Assembly (NCBI RefSeq): GCF_007003975.1
Contig: NZ_VFTC01000004.1
Span: 170,396 to 234,395 of the forward strand
DNA length: 64,000 nucleotides
Origin: Mesorhizobium sp. WSM4306
GTDB taxonomy: Bacteria; Pseudomonadota; Alphaproteobacteria; Rhizobiales; Rhizobiaceae
Direction of reading: 5' to 3'
Notes under the pieces: generated by a model
What the model saw: only the letters and a program-made list of their open reading frames with translations
Databases searched by the model: none
What the model was told of the DNA's origin: nothing
Position numbers and translations under genes: made by a program
In this document: positions 27,534 through 38,047 of the stretch, piece by piece
Position numbering within the stretch: position 1 is the first letter of the stretch
How the letters are laid out: every line of letters begins with the position of its first letter

Positions 27534-30079
27534 GACGGAACCTCCTTTGCGGATTGGTCGATGATATTGGTGAGCGCGGGAACGAGGTCGGCCGCCCAGG
27601 GGAGACCACGATCGGCAACCCAGGCTTCGAGAAAGTGCTCTCGGCCGGCCTCAGCGATGATCCGTTCGATCGCTGCCTGGTCGGCCTTCGACGACGCGGC
27701 GCACAGCGCGAACGCGATTGGACCGAGGCCGAGCTCGAACAGCCGATTGCCGCGCCGTGACTGGCAGTAGTAGTCGCTCTTCGGCGTCGCGCGGGCGACG
27801 ATCTCGATCTGACGATCATTCAGGCCGAAGCGGCGGTAGATGTCAGTGATCTGAGGCTCTATGGCGCGCTCGTTCGGCAGGAACAGCCGCGTCGGGCAAC
27901 TCTCAACAATGGCCGGCGCAATTGTACTGCCGTCGATGTCCGAGAGTGACTGCGTGGCGAAGATGACGGAAGCGTTCTTCTTGCGAAGGGTTTTGAGCCA
28001 TTCGCGCAGCTGATCGGCAAAGCCGCCATCGTCGAGCGCAAGCCACCCCTCATCGATGATGAGCAGGGTCGGCCGTCCGTCCATCCGCTGTTCGATGCGA
28101 TGGAAGAGATAGGCAAGCACGGCCTGCGCGGCACCTGTGCCGATCAGGCCTTCGGTCTCAAAAGCCTGAACGGATGCTTCGCCGAGACGTTCATGCTCGG
28201 CGTCGAGCAGCCGGCCATAGGGACCACCGACACAGTAAGGCCGCAGCGCCTGCTTCAGCTGCGAGGATTGCAACAGCACCGACAGGCCAGTGAGGGTTCG
28301 CTCCTGAACCGGCGCGGAGGCCAGCGAAGTGAGCGCCGACCAGAGATGTTCCTTGACATCCGGCGTGACGGGCACGCCTTCGCGCAGAAGAATGTCGACG
28401 AGCCAGTCGGCTGCCCAGGCCCGTTCGGGCGTGCGATGGATGCCGGCCAGAGGCTGCAGCGAAACGGCGTCGATGTCGCCTGTCAGATCCGCCAGGGTGA
28501 GCAGAGCAAGCGGATCATCCGGACCCTGCCCGCTCGAGGGGCTGCCACCGAGATTGTGCCAGTCACCGCCCATGGCGAGTACGGCCGCGCGGATCGAGCC
28601 GCCGAAATCGAAGGCAAAGATCTGGTTGTTTTCATAGCGCCGGAACTGGAGCGCCATCAGCGCCAGCAGCACGGACTTGCCGGCGCCGGTCGGGCCAATC
28701 ACGAGCGTATGTCCGACGTCACCAACGTGGAGGCTGAAGCGGAATGGCGTCGCACCTTCCGTCCTGGCGAAGAACAGCGGCGGTGCGCCAAAATGCTCGT
28801 CCATTGCCGGCCCTGCCCAGACGGCGGACAGCGGGATCATGTGGGCGAGATTCAGCGTCGACAGCGGCGGCTGACGAACATTCGCATAGACGTGCCCGGG
28901 AATGCTCCCAAGCCAAGCCTCGACAGCGTTGACGCCTTCGACGATGCAGGTGAAGTCGCGGGACTGAATGATCTTTTCCACCTGCCGCAACTTCTCGTCG
29001 GCGAATGATGGATCGGCGTCCCATACCGTCACCGTTGCGGTGACATAGGCTTCACCGATCTGGTCGGAGCCGAGATCCTGAAGGGCGGCGTCGGCATCGG
29101 CGGCCTTGTTGGCGGCGTCCGTGTCGACAAGGACGGACGCCTCGTTGGTCATCACCTCCTTGAGGATTGCCGCGATCGATTTGCGTTTGGCGAACCACTG
29201 GCGGCGGATCTTCGTCAGCAGGCGGGTGGCGTCAGTCTTGTCGAGCATGATCGCCCGCGTCGACCAGCGGTAGGGGAACGCAAGACGGTTCAGTTCATCC
29301 AGGATCCCGGGAAAGGTCGTCGTCGGGAACCCGACAATGGTGAGCATGCGCAGATGGAACTCGCCGAGACGCGGTTCCAGCCCGCCGGCGAGCGGCTGAT
29401 CGACCAGCAGCGCATCGAGATGCATCGGCGTCTCGGGAACACGAACGCCATGGCGCTTGGTCGAGATCGTCGAGTGCAGGTAGGTCAGCGTCTCCGCGTC
29501 ATCGAGCCAGTCGACTTCGGGAACGAAACCCTCGACCAGATTGAGGACGCGGTCCGTACGATCGACGAAACCCTTCAATAGCTCCCACTGATCGACGCCG
29601 CTCTTTTCCCGACCTTCATAAAGCCAGCTCTCCATCCGAGATGCTTCCTCGGCCGGCGGCAGCCAGACGAAGGTCAGAAAATAGCTGCTCTCGAAGAGAT
29701 TTTCGCGCCGCTGACGATCGCCCCACAGTGCCGATCCCTGGTCGGCCTCGCCCTCGAACTGTTCACGACGCTCGAGATCCACCAACGCCGAGGCGCTGTC
29801 GGGGAAAAGACCTTCCGGATAGTGTTGCGCTGGCAGTCGAACGGCTTCGACGAAGATCGCCCAGCCGGAGCCGAGACGACGCAGCGCATTGTTCAGGCGC
29901 GCTGTCGTGCCCACCAGTTCGGCCGGCGTTGCGCTGTCGAGATCGGGGCCGCGGAAACGGGCGGTTCGCTGGAGCGAGCCGTCCTTGTTGAGGATTACTC
30001 CGGGCGCCACCAGTGCCGCCCAGGGCAGATAGTCACTGAGGCCGGCGCTCTTCTTGCGATATTCGGCGAGATTCATCAT
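27530..30079 (-). CDS. trbE: Conjugal transfer ATPase TrbE (VirB4-like)
   Basis: 849 residues, full length for TrbE. Walker A is IGPTGAGKSVLLALMALQF and Walker B is LLIIDEGWLALDD; a CagE/VirB4 N-terminal region precedes them. The ATP-driven VirB4 enzymes power pilus and channel assembly. The ATG at 30079 has GAGAGG upstream; longer readings run into trbD. It follows trbD by 13 bases and overlaps trbJ. Confidence 0.95.
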   Translation of the reverse strand: MMNLAEYRKKSAGLSDYLPWAALVAPGVILNKDGSLQRTARFRGPDLDSATPAELVGTTARLNNALRRLGSGWAIFVEAVRLPAQHYPEGLFPDSASALVDLERREQFEGEADQGSALWGDRQRRENLFESSYFLTFVWLPPAEEASRMESWLYEGREKSGVDQWELLKGFVDRTDRVLNLVEGFVPEVDWLDDAETLTYLHSTISTKRHGVRVPETPMHLDALLVDQPLAGGLEPRLGEFHLRMLTIVGFPTTTFPGILDELNRLAFPYRWSTRAIMLDKTDATRLLTKIRRQWFAKRKSIAAILKEVMTNEASVLVDTDAANKAADADAALQDLGSDQIGEAYVTATVTVWDADPSFADEKLRQVEKIIQSRDFTCIVEGVNAVEAWLGSIPGHVYANVRQPPLSTLNLAHMIPLSAVWAGPAMDEHFGAPPLFFARTEGATPFRFSLHVGDVGHTLVIGPTGAGKSVLLALMALQFRRYENNQIFAFDFGGSIRAAVLAMGGDWHNLGGSPSSGQGPDDPLALLTLADLTGDIDAVSLQPLAGIHRTPERAWAADWLVDILLREGVPVTPDVKEHLWSALTSLASAPVQERTLTGLSVLLQSSQLKQALRPYCVGGPYGRLLDAEHERLGEASVQAFETEGLIGTGAAQAVLAYLFHRIEQRMDGRPTLLIIDEGWLALDDGGFADQLREWLKTLRKKNASVIFATQSLSDIDGSTIAPAIVESCPTRLFLPNERAIEPQITDIYRRFGLNDRQIEIVARATPKSDYYCQSRRGNRLFELGLGPIAFALCAASSKADQAAIERIIAEAGREHFLEAWVADRGLPWAADLVPALTNIIDQSAKEVPS

Positions 30080-30092
30080 GGGGCAAAGCCTC

Positions 30093-30356
30093 TCAGCAGC
30101 CGAAATGCGCGGGGTAGCGAAGGTGCCGACGCACCACGTCGACGAATTGCGCATCGCGCTTCGCCGCCAGGACCGCTGCGAAATGACCGATCGCCCAGAT
30201 CACGATGCCGGCGAGCCAGAGCCGCAGGCCAAGCCCGATCGCGCCGGCCAAAGTTCCATTGGCGATGGCGACCGCACGCGGCGCGCCGCCCAGCAGGATC
30301 GGTTCGGTAAGCGCGCGATGGACCGGCGCGAAGAAGCCGCGGATTTCGTCCTCCAT
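30093..30356 (-). CDS. trbD: Conjugal transfer protein TrbD (VirB3-like)
   Basis: 87 residues, with a conserved start (GFFAPVHRALTEPILLGGAP) and two hydrophobic segments (about 28-45 and 46-62). VirB3-like proteins are small inner-membrane partners of VirB4, here encoded just upstream of trbE as expected. The start overlaps the last base of the trbC stop. Confidence 0.92.
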   Translation of the reverse strand: MEDEIRGFFAPVHRALTEPILLGGAPRAVAIANGTLAGAIGLGLRLWLAGIVIWAIGHFAAVLAAKRDAQFVDVVRRHLRYPAHFGC

Positions 30357-30706
30357 CAGATCAGCGCCCCGCCGCCGAACGAGAAGAACGACAGGAAGAA
30401 CGAACTTGCCGCGAAGGCGATCGACAGGCCGAAGACGATCTGGATCAACCGGCGAAAGCCGCCCGAGGTGTCACCGAAGGCGAGCGACAGACCCGTGACG
30501 ATGATGATGATCACCGCCACGATCTTCGCGACAGGCCCCTCGACCGATTCAAGGATTTGTTGAAGCGGCTCCTCCCACGGCATGGAGGATCCGGCCGCCT
30601 GAGCAGGCAAAGTCATGATGGCTCCAACGGCGGCGGTCGCAGCCGGAAGCGGGAGGATCGCACCAAGCCTACGGATCGACGATGAGGTAAAGGGGATCGG
30701 AATCAT
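30356..30706 (-). CDS. trbC: Conjugal transfer protein TrbC (VirB2-like pilin)
   Basis: 116 residues. A long leader ends near LPAQAAGSS, and the mature pilin has two hydrophobic helices (IVAVIIIIVTGLSLAFG and LIQIVFGLSIAFAASSFFLS) separated by a short charged loop. This is the VirB2/TrbC pilin architecture. Processing sites were not verified. The gene overlaps trbB by four bases. Confidence 0.93.
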   Translation of the reverse strand: MIPIPFTSSSIRRLGAILPLPAATAAVGAIMTLPAQAAGSSMPWEEPLQQILESVEGPVAKIVAVIIIIVTGLSLAFGDTSGGFRRLIQIVFGLSIAFAASSFFLSFFSFGGGALI

Positions 30707-31731
30707 TCTGAGGCTCCATGGAGGACTGGGGGATTCATGCTTGGGTTGGTCGCGAGCTTGGCCTCGAGCGTCCGGTAGTCGCCGGTGGCGGGATCGAGAC
30801 CGTCGACGAGCGCGATCTCAACAAGACGGCGTGCCGAGCCACGGCCGGCGAGTACAGCGACAAGCTGGATGGTTTCGGCGATCAGCGCACGGGGAACCGT
30901 GACAACGGCTTCCTGAACGAGCTGTTCAAGTCGGCGCAACGCCCCAAGACCAGTGCTCGCATGGATCGTGCCGATGCCGCCGGGATGGCCAGTGCCCCAT
31001 GCCTTCAAGAGATCAAGGGCTTCCGCGCCGCGCACCTCGCCAATCGGGATGCGATCAGGGCGGAGCCGCAGGGACGACTTCACCAGATCGGCGAGCGAGG
31101 CGACGCCGTCTTTTGTGCGTAGCGCCACCAGATTGGGCGCGGCGCACTGCAGCTCGCGCGTGTCCTCGATCAGCACGACGCGATCGCTTGTCTTGGCGAC
31201 CTCCGCCAGCAGCGCATTGACGAGCGTGGTTTTGCCGGTCGATGTACCGCCGGCGACCAGCACATTTTTACGCCGTTCGACGGCAAGCCGCAGCACATCG
31301 GCTTGGGCTTTCGCCATGGTGCCGGCAGCGACGTAATCCTGAAGAGTGAACACCGCGACGGCAGGTTTGCGGATGGCGAAGGTGGGTGCCGAAACGATCG
31401 GTGGCAACAAGCCCTCGAACCGTTCCCCAGTCTCCGGCAATTCGGCAGAGACACGCGGCGAACCAGGATGAACTTCCGCGCCGACATGATGCGCGACCAG
31501 ACGGACGATGCGCTCGCCATCGGCCGGGATCAGGATTTCATCGGTAGCGGACAGTCCTTCCTTCAGCTGATCGACCCACAGCCGCCCGTCCGGGTTCAAC
31601 ATCACTTCGACAATCAAGGGATCTTCGAGATATCGGGCAATGGCTGGCCCAAGCGCGGTGCGCAGCATGCGCGCGCCGCGCGAGACCGCTTCCCTGCTGG
31701 CATGATGACTGGTTGCCACGATGATCCCCAT
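30703..31731 (-). CDS. trbB: Conjugal transfer ATPase TrbB (VirB11-like)
   Basis: A 342-residue hexameric secretion ATPase. Walker A is [17 protein letters not shown]; the Asp box ([10 protein letters not shown]), Walker B ([20 protein letters not shown]) and His box (GTIHAST) are all present. It drives pilus biogenesis and substrate transfer with TrbE and TraG. The 150-base gap to the CopG gene contains no evident gene. Confidence 0.95.
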   Translation of the reverse strand: MGIIVATSHHASREAVSRGARMLRTALGPAIARYLEDPLIVEVMLNPDGRLWVDQLKEGLSATDEILIPADGERIVRLVAHHVGAEVHPGSPRVSAELPETGERFEGLLPPIVSAPTFAIRKPAVAVFTLQDYVAAGTMAKAQADVLRLAVERRKNVLVAGGTSTGKTTLVNALLAEVAKTSDRVVLIEDTRELQCAAPNLVALRTKDGVASLADLVKSSLRLRPDRIPIGEVRGAEALDLLKAWGTGHPGGIGTIHASTGLGALRRLEQLVQEAVVTVPRALIAETIQLVAVLAGRGSARRLVEIALVDGLDPATGDYRTLEAKLATNPSMNPPVLHGASE

Positions 31732-31881
31732 TCCTCGCGGCGAATTGGTTCGCGCCGCTGACGGGGACGATTAGAAGAGGCAGGAGTAAGTGCCTTGCAA
31801 CAAGTAAAACAGGCTGTAGTGCATCGACGCGAAGCGACTTGCGAAATGCGGTGCGGTAATCGCGGCGGTTGCCTGCGCGAC

Positions 31882-32334
31882 CTATCTCGTGGACGACTCA
31901 TCCGCATCGGCCGGCGTTGCCGGCAAGACATCCTCGGAGATCTCCTGCCGCAGCCTTGGTCCCTTGCTCAGCCTGCGGCCGAGCGCATCGACAAAGCTGT
32001 CGTAGCGCTGCAGGCCTTTCGCTCGGGCTTCGGGGAGAGCGGATTCGGGCAATGCCGGCGTTGACGTGAGCCAGAACCGCACGAACAGGGCAAGTGTCTC
32101 GATCGAGATGCCCACATCACGCTCAACGCGCTGTATGCGCCGGTCTATGAGGTCCAACCGTCTTATGATCGCCGCCTCTTTGCGCTCCTCGGCGTCCGGC
32201 GAAAGGAAAGAGGCGATGGCGGCCTCGGCAATCAAAGACAGCGACACGTCGCGCTTTGCAGCATAGTCAGCAAGCGCGTTCATCGTGCCTGTATCAAGAT
32301 AGGCTGAGAGACGCCGCTTCTTCATGGCACTCAA
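31882..32334 (-). CDS. CopG-family ribbon-helix-helix protein of the trb cluster
   Basis: 150 residues. The N-terminus (KRRLSAYLDTGTMNALADYA then KRDVSLSLIAEAAIASFL) is a ribbon-helix-helix DNA-binding fold; the rest is helical and charged with a hydrophobic segment around LALFVRFWLTSTPALPE. Proteins of this type are regularly encoded between traG and trbB in Rhizobiales conjugation clusters and probably act as transcriptional or relaxosome accessory factors. It overlaps the traG stop. Confidence 0.85.
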   Translation of the reverse strand: MSAMKKRRLSAYLDTGTMNALADYAAKRDVSLSLIAEAAIASFLSPDAEERKEAAIIRRLDLIDRRIQRVERDVGISIETLALFVRFWLTSTPALPESALPEARAKGLQRYDSFVDALGRRLSKGPRLRQEISEDVLPATPADADESSTR

Positions 32335-34331
32335 AGCTCGATGCCATCATTGGGATCGAGTGCGGCCTGTCGCGCAGTTCGCCGCATCGCCTGATCGACG
32401 GAACGGCGACGGACGGCATCATCGTCGGACTCGTCTCGGTCCAAGTCGAACTCGTCGTCGCGCGTAGGAATTCGCTCCGGGGCAATGTCCTCATGCTCGG
32501 GCAGTTCGGGCTGGCGGCGGATGCCTCCGTTGTCGGGGTCGCTGTCTTGCTGCGAATCCGCGGCGGGCTTTGGTGCAATCAACGCATCGGACGCAGCGAC
32601 AGCCGACAACTCGTTCCAATCATCGGGGCGAGATGCTTCCTCGGTGCTGCCAGGCTTTGGTGGCGGGAGGACACGTTCGGCAAGGCGTGGGTCGGCGAAG
32701 TAGCGCGCCTTCTTGGCACGGATTGGGAATAGGCCCGAAACCATAACGATGGCATCGGTTGGCGGGAGTTGCATGATCTCGCCTGGCGTCATCAGAGCGC
32801 GGGCCGTTTCCTGTCGCGAGACCATCAGATGCCCGAGCCAGGGTGAGAGACGATGTCCGGCGTAGTTCTTCATCGCCCGCATTTCGGTCGCGGTGCCGAG
32901 AGAATCCGACACGCGCTTCGCCGTTCGCTCGTCGTTGGTCGCGAAACTCACGCGCACATGACAGTTGTCGAGAATGGAGTTGTTCGGCCCATAGGCTTTT
33001 TCGATCTGATTGAGCGACTGGGCAATGAGAAAGCTCTTGATGCCATAGCCCGCCATGAAGGCGAGCGCAGACTCGAAGAAATCAAGCCGGCCGAGTGCCG
33101 GGAACTCATCGAGCATCATCAGTAGGCGCTGTAGACGCCCCTTCGCATGAAGATCTTCCGTAAGCCTGCGGCCGATCTGGTTCAGCACCAGTCGGATCAG
33201 CGGCTTTGTGCGGCTGATGTCCGATGGCGGCACGACAAGATAGAGTGTGGTCGGGCGTGCATTCTCAACCAGATCGGCGATGCGCCATTCGCAATGCGAT
33301 GTCACCTTGGCCACAACAGGGTCGCGGTAGAGGCCCAGAAAACTCATTGCTGTCGACAAAACACCTGATCGCTCGTTTTCGCTTTTGTTGAGCAGTTCTC
33401 GCGCGGCCGATGCCACGACGGGGTGGGGACCGGCGTCGCCCAGGTGCTTCGACAGCATCATGGTGCGCAACGTTGTTTCTATCGGCCGCTGCGGATCGGA
33501 CAGGAAATTGGCAACGCCGGCTAGCGTCTTGTCCTTCTCTGCATAGAGCACGTGCAGAATGGCACCGACCAAGAGAGCATGGCTGGTCTTCTCCCAGTGG
33601 TTCCTTCGCTCAAGCGACCCCTCGGGATCAACCAGCACGTCGGCGACGTTCTGGACATCGCGCACTTCCCATTCACCTCGACGCACTTCCAGAAGCGGAT
33701 TGTAGGCGGCCGACCGAGCATTGGTCGGATCGAACAGAAGCACGCGGCCGAATCGCGCTCGCCAGCCCGCAGTCAGCTCCCAGTTTTCTCCTTTGATGTC
33801 GTGAACTATCGCGCTTCCGGGCCAGGTCAGCAGCGACGGCACGACAAGGCCCACGCCCTTGCCGCTCCTCGTGGGGGCGAAGCACAAAACATGCTCTGGA
33901 CCGTCATGGCGAAGATAGTCCCGGTCGAGCTTGCCTAGAACCACGCCATCCGGATTGAGCAGGCCTTCAGTCTCGATTTCCTTCCGCGCCGCCCAGCGTG
34001 CCGATCCATAGGTTGCGGCATACTTGGCCTCCCTTGCCCGCCAGACGGACATCCCGACAGCGACGGCAGCCGCGATGAAGCCGCCACTGGCCGCTATCAT
34101 GGCGCCCTCGATGAAAACCTGGGGCGCATAAGCGTCATAGGAGAACCACCACCAGAAGAATGCCGGCGGCGGATATATAGGTTGGCCGAAAGGCTTGAAC
34201 CAAGGCGATCCGAGCTGCGCCTGAAAGCCGAGTTGCCAAGCCGTCCACTGTGTCGCAATCCATGTGGTCGCAAGCACGATTGTGAAAACGACGAGGATCT
34301 GCCCCCACAATATTCTGGTCGCCGGCATCAT
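32331..34331 (-). CDS. traG: Coupling protein TraG (VirD4-like ATPase)
   Basis: 666 residues. Two N-terminal membrane segments (about 8-28 and 65-95) precede a large cytoplasmic AAA+ domain with Walker A (APTRSGKGVGLVVPSLL) and Walker B (RLLMMLDEFPALGRLDFFES). Coupling proteins deliver the relaxosome to the channel. The ATG at 34331 follows GAG. The C-terminal 120 residues are acidic and low-complexity. It is the first gene of the trb operon; no relaxase gene precedes it. Confidence 0.95.
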   Translation of the reverse strand: MMPATRILWGQILVVFTIVLATTWIATQWTAWQLGFQAQLGSPWFKPFGQPIYPPPAFFWWWFSYDAYAPQVFIEGAMIAASGGFIAAAVAVGMSVWRAREAKYAATYGSARWAARKEIETEGLLNPDGVVLGKLDRDYLRHDGPEHVLCFAPTRSGKGVGLVVPSLLTWPGSAIVHDIKGENWELTAGWRARFGRVLLFDPTNARSAAYNPLLEVRRGEWEVRDVQNVADVLVDPEGSLERRNHWEKTSHALLVGAILHVLYAEKDKTLAGVANFLSDPQRPIETTLRTMMLSKHLGDAGPHPVVASAARELLNKSENERSGVLSTAMSFLGLYRDPVVAKVTSHCEWRIADLVENARPTTLYLVVPPSDISRTKPLIRLVLNQIGRRLTEDLHAKGRLQRLLMMLDEFPALGRLDFFESALAFMAGYGIKSFLIAQSLNQIEKAYGPNNSILDNCHVRVSFATNDERTAKRVSDSLGTATEMRAMKNYAGHRLSPWLGHLMVSRQETARALMTPGEIMQLPPTDAIVMVSGLFPIRAKKARYFADPRLAERVLPPPKPGSTEEASRPDDWNELSAVAASDALIAPKPAADSQQDSDPDNGGIRRQPELPEHEDIAPERIPTRDDEFDLDRDESDDDAVRRRSVDQAMRRTARQAALDPNDGIEL

Positions 34332-34520
34332 TATTCTCGATTCAAAAATCGGGAACGAATAAACAATGTCCGAAGAGGGCTTGCGCAATAGCAAAGGCAT
34401 CGTCGTGGCGGCTCGTCATGTCGAGACGTGAAAAGACTTGTCGTCTGCGTAGTGAAGTCCTGACTGCAGGTGTTTGATGGCAGGACGGCATCGCGAGGTG
34501 TGAATGGAACGGGAGACATT

Positions 34521-35468
34521 TTGAAACCGCCCGCAAAAGCCGAACTGCGTCGTCATTCCATCGCTGCGGAACTGATTGCGGTGCTAGTCGCAGCGACCAA
34601 TGGTCAGCCCCGCGTCATGACCATCGACAGCGGCAACGCCCTGCCCTCCGGTCCATTCGAGCTTGGACACCGTTCACTGCAATCCGGTCTCCGGGACTGG
34701 GTGGAACAACAGACGCGGCATCCCCTAGGCTACATCGAACAGCTCTACACGTTCGCTGATCGCGACCGGGCTGGCGATGACGCTCACCGGGTGATTTCGA
34801 TCAGCTACCTTGCCTTGGCTCGCGAGGGACAAGCAGAGAGCGCCGATAAAGCGACTTGGCGCAACTGGTACGACTATTTTCCCTGGGAAGATCATCGCGA
34901 CGGCACTCCGCCTGCATTGCCGGAGATAATCGTCCCGCAGTTGAATACTTGGGCGAAAGCCGCCGACAACACCTTGATACGCAGTGAGCGCCAGCAGCGA
35001 ACAGCGGTCGCCTTCGGTCTCGATGGCCACAGTTGGAACGAAGAGCTGGTGCTGCAACGCTACGAACTGCTTTATGAGGCGGCGCTTGTCGAGGAGGCGC
35101 ATCGCGGCCGGGTCAAAAACCCGACGCCGTCAGTTTTCGGCCCGGCAATGGCGGCAGATCACCGCCGCATCCTGGCCACCGGCATCGCTAGGCTGCGCGC
35201 CAAGATCAAATATCGTCCCGTCGTCTTCGAACTGATGCCACCAACGTTCACGTTGCTTCAGCTGCAGCGCAGCGTCGAGGCGCTGGCCGGCCGGCTCGTG
35301 CACAAGCCAAATTTCCGTCGGCTCGTCGAGCAGCAAGAGTTGGTCGAAGAGACGGGAGCGATGACCGCCGACATGCGCGGGCGCCCCGCCAAACTCTTTC
35401 GCTTCCGCCATGACGTTCTCGCCGAGCGAGCGGTTGCCGGGACGAAATTACCAGTTTCGCGTGCTTGA
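34521..35468 (+). CDS. nadQ: NadQ-type regulator of NAD biosynthesis
   Basis: About 315 residues. The middle part is a degenerate Nudix-like fold (HPLGYIEQLYTFADRDRAGD, VISISYLALARE), and the C-terminal part a winged helix (PPTFTLLQLQRSVEALAGR then NFRRLVEQQELVEETG). This is the NadQ architecture known from alphaproteobacteria, where it represses nad genes in response to NAD metabolites. A TTG at 34521 with GGGAG is the likely start; GTG codons at 34470 and 34500 are alternatives. It lies directly upstream of two palindromic operators and nadA. Confidence 0.85.
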   Translation: MKPPAKAELRRHSIAAELIAVLVAATNGQPRVMTIDSGNALPSGPFELGHRSLQSGLRDWVEQQTRHPLGYIEQLYTFADRDRAGDDAHRVISISYLALAREGQAESADKATWRNWYDYFPWEDHRDGTPPALPEIIVPQLNTWAKAADNTLIRSERQQRTAVAFGLDGHSWNEELVLQRYELLYEAALVEEAHRGRVKNPTPSVFGPAMAADHRRILATGIARLRAKIKYRPVVFELMPPTFTLLQLQRSVEALAGRLVHKPNFRRLVEQQELVEETGAMTADMRGRPAKLFRFRHDVLAERAVAGTKLPVSRA

Positions 35469-35475
35469 CTCTCTT

Positions 35476-35494
35476 TATACTCCATATAAGTATA
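35476..35494. promoter_or_regulatory. NadQ-like operator 1
   Basis: Inverted repeat TATACTC-N5-AAGTATA with one mismatch between arms. It lies 8 bases after the nadQ stop in an AT-rich island within GC-rich DNA. The same architecture recurs 28 bases downstream. Confidence 0.65.
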
Positions 35495-35503
35495 TGTGAT
35501 ATA

Positions 35504-35522
35504 TATACTCATTTGGAGCATA
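35504..35522. promoter_or_regulatory. NadQ-like operator 2 overlapping the nadA ribosome site
   Basis: Inverted repeat TATACTC-N5-GAGCATA with one mismatch. The right arm contains the GGAG ribosome site of nadA, so a bound repressor could block promoter and leader. The centre-to-centre distance to operator 1 is 28 bases, a bit under three helical turns. Confidence 0.65.
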
Positions 35523-35528
35523 TCTCCT

Positions 35529-36509
35529 ATGACTATGGCGCACGAACCGTCTCGAAGCTCCGCACTCTACGATCGTGTGCGACGCGTCATTCCGGCCATC
35601 GAGTGGCCGGCCTTCGCCGACGATGTCGACGCTATCCTCGAACTGAAGCAGCAGCGAAACGCCGTGATCCTGGCGCATAATTATCAGACGCCGGAAATCT
35701 TCCACTGTGTCGCCGACATCGTCGGCGACAGCCTGGCGCTTGCCCGCAAGGCGATGTCCACCGAAGCGGACGTCATCGTGCTGGCCGGCGTGCACTTCAT
35801 GGCAGAGACGGCAAAGCTGCTCAATCCGCTAAAGACCGTGCTCATACCCGACTTGCGAGCTGGGTGTTCGCTGGCGGACTCGGTCACCGCCGACGACATC
35901 CGCCTGCTGCGGCGGCGCTACCCCGGCGTGCCGGTCGTCACCTATGTCAACACGTCGGCGCAGGTGAAGGCCGTCTCCGACATATGCTGCACCTCGGGCA
36001 ACGCCAAGGCGATCGTCGAATCCTTTGGGGTTCCTCGCGTGATCATGCTGCCGGACGAATATCTGGCGCAGAACATCGCCGCCCAGACGGACGTAGAGAT
36101 CATCGCCTGGAAAGGCCATTGCGAGGTGCATGAGCGCTTCACGCCCGCCGACATCCGCCAGTTGCGCGAGGATCATCCCGGTGTGACAGTCCTGGCGCAT
36201 CCCGAATGTCCGCCCGAAGTGGTGGCCGAGGCCGATTTCTCCGGCTCGACCGCGGCCATGTCCAATTATGTCGGGCGACAAAAACCGCCACGCGTTGTGC
36301 TGATGACCGAGTGCTCGATGAGCGACAATGTCGCGGTCGAGCATCCCGAAGTCGAGTTCATTCGCCCCTGCAATCTCTGCCCGCACATGAAGCGGATAAC
36401 GCTCGCCAACATCCGCTCGGCGCTCGAGCAGAACCAGCATGTGGTGACCATCGATGCCGATACCGCCGGGCCAGCGCGGCTGGCCGTCGAGCGGATGCTG
36501 GCCGTATGA
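35529..36509 (+). CDS. nadA: Quinolinate synthase
   Basis: 326 residues from the ATG that follows GGAG by ten bases. It condenses iminoaspartate with dihydroxyacetone phosphate to quinolinate using a [4Fe-4S] cluster. Motifs are [20 protein letters not shown] near the N-terminus, the triad-type cysteines ([29 protein letters not shown]) and [12 protein letters not shown]. The stop overlaps the nadB start (ATGA). The first enzyme partner NadB is encoded next. Confidence 0.96.
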   Translation: MTMAHEPSRSSALYDRVRRVIPAIEWPAFADDVDAILELKQQRNAVILAHNYQTPEIFHCVADIVGDSLALARKAMSTEADVIVLAGVHFMAETAKLLNPLKTVLIPDLRAGCSLADSVTADDIRLLRRRYPGVPVVTYVNTSAQVKAVSDICCTSGNAKAIVESFGVPRVIMLPDEYLAQNIAAQTDVEIIAWKGHCEVHERFTPADIRQLREDHPGVTVLAHPECPPEVVAEADFSGSTAAMSNYVGRQKPPRVVLMTECSMSDNVAVEHPEVEFIRPCNLCPHMKRITLANIRSALEQNQHVVTIDADTAGPARLAVERMLAV

Positions 36510-38047
36510 GCATCGACGTGCGCGATCTCGGCGGCCGGCCGGTCATCATCGGCGGCGGCATAGCCGGGCTGGTGACGGCGCTGCATCTGGCGCCCGAGCC
36601 GGTGCTTCTCCTGTCGCGGTCGCCGCTTGGCGCTGAGGCTTCCAGCGCGTGGGCGCAAGGCGGGCTTGCCGCCAGCCTGGGCGACGATGATGATCCGGCC
36701 CTGCATGTTTCCGACACGCTGGCCGCCGGTGACGGGCTTTGCGATGCGGAAGCCGCAAGGCGCATCCTCTACGCGGCGCCCGTCGCGATCGAGGATCTGG
36801 CGCGGCTTGGGGTTCGCTTCGATCGGACAGCCGAAGGCGATCTTCGTCTCGGACTGGAAGCCGCCCACAGCCGCCGGCGCATCGTTCATGCCGGAGGTGA
36901 CGGCAGCGGACGGGAGGTCATGCGCGCGCTTGTCGCCGCTGTGCGGTCCACTCCGACAATAGCAGTCTTCGAAGGCCATGAAGCGCGCCGGCTGGCAGTG
37001 GAGGATGGCAGGATGACCGGCGTGCTGGCGCGTTCTTCGACAGGTCCGGTGTTTTTCGCCACGGCACGGGTCGTTCTCGCCACTGGCGGAATCGGCGGGT
37101 TGTTCAACGATACGACAAATCCGCTGGGCAGTTGCGGACGGGGCCTGGCACTTGCGGCGCGCGCCGGCGCAACCCTGGCCGACCTCGAGTTCATCCAGTT
37201 CCACCCGACCGCGCTTGACGGACCGGGCCGTCCGATGCCGTTGATCAGCGAGGCGGTTCGCGGCGAAGGCGCAAAAATCGTCGACGAGACGGGGTGGCGT
37301 TTTCTCGACGGCGTGCCGGGTGCGGAGCTCGCGCCGCGCGACATCGTCGCCCGTGCCATCTGGAGACATCTTGCGCAGGGCCACCGCGTCTTCCTCGACG
37401 TGCGCGAAAAGCCGGGCGCGACATTTGCGCAGCATTTTTCGACGATTACGGCGGCCTGTCGCAACGCCGGCATTGATCCAACGCGTGACCTCATTCCCAT
37501 CCGGCCGGCCCAGCACTATCACATGGGTGGTGTCGCCGTGGACCCTACCGGTCGCACTTCGGTTCCAGGACTCTGGGCTTGCGGAGAAGTCGCCTCGACG
37601 GGACTGCACGGCGCCAACCGGCTGGCCAGCAACTCGCTGACTGAGGCCGTCGTCTGCGCGCGCTGGGTGGCCGAGAGCGTGGCCGGCGCAACTGAAAGCT
37701 TCGGAAAGACTGCGGCGGCGACCGACCAGCCCGCGTCCGATCCACGACCCGTCCGCCCTCTCCTGTCACGTGCCCTCGGCGTCACCCGGGATGGCGAAGG
37801 GCTGCAAGAGGCTGCACGTGCGTTGCTGCCGCTGGCACAAAGGCATGGCGCGGCGTCTGATCCCGCTCTTGTCGGACTGATGATCACGATTGCCGCCTTG
37901 CGGCGCCGGGAAAGCCGTGGTGCTCATTTTCGTACGGATTTTCCACACCATGCGACCGTCGCTCGACGCTCCGAAATCACCCTTGATGCGGCCTTGGCAG
38001 CAGCGCGGGAACTTGCACACACGCCAGCGCTGGAAAGCGTCCCATGA
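36506..38047 (+). CDS. nadB: L-aspartate oxidase
   Basis: A 513-residue FAD enzyme that converts L-aspartate to iminoaspartate for NadA. The N-terminal dinucleotide motif [14 protein letters not shown] is followed by [11 protein letters not shown], and the active-site region includes [20 protein letters not shown] and [30 protein letters not shown] is the C-terminal FAD-contact signature. The ATG at 36506 overlaps nadA; longer frames upstream are inside nadA. Confidence 0.96.
   Translation: MSIDVRDLGGRPVIIGGGIAGLVTALHLAPEPVLLLSRSPLGAEASSAWAQGGLAASLGDDDDPALHVSDTLAAGDGLCDAEAARRILYAAPVAIEDLARLGVRFDRTAEGDLRLGLEAAHSRRRIVHAGGDGSGREVMRALVAAVRSTPTIAVFEGHEARRLAVEDGRMTGVLARSSTGPVFFATARVVLATGGIGGLFNDTTNPLGSCGRGLALAARAGATLADLEFIQFHPTALDGPGRPMPLISEAVRGEGAKIVDETGWRFLDGVPGAELAPRDIVARAIWRHLAQGHRVFLDVREKPGATFAQHFSTITAACRNAGIDPTRDLIPIRPAQHYHMGGVAVDPTGRTSVPGLWACGEVASTGLHGANRLASNSLTEAVVCARWVAESVAGATESFGKTAAATDQPASDPRPVRPLLSRALGVTRDGEGLQEAARALLPLAQRHGAASDPALVGLMITIAALRRRESRGAHFRTDFPHHATVARRSEITLDAALAAARELAHTPALESVP

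Noticed and set aside
34470..34520. Use of the upstream GTG codons as the nadQ start
   Set aside because: Not excluded, but the 17 added residues do not resemble the family, and the TTG at 34521 has a well-placed GGGAG.
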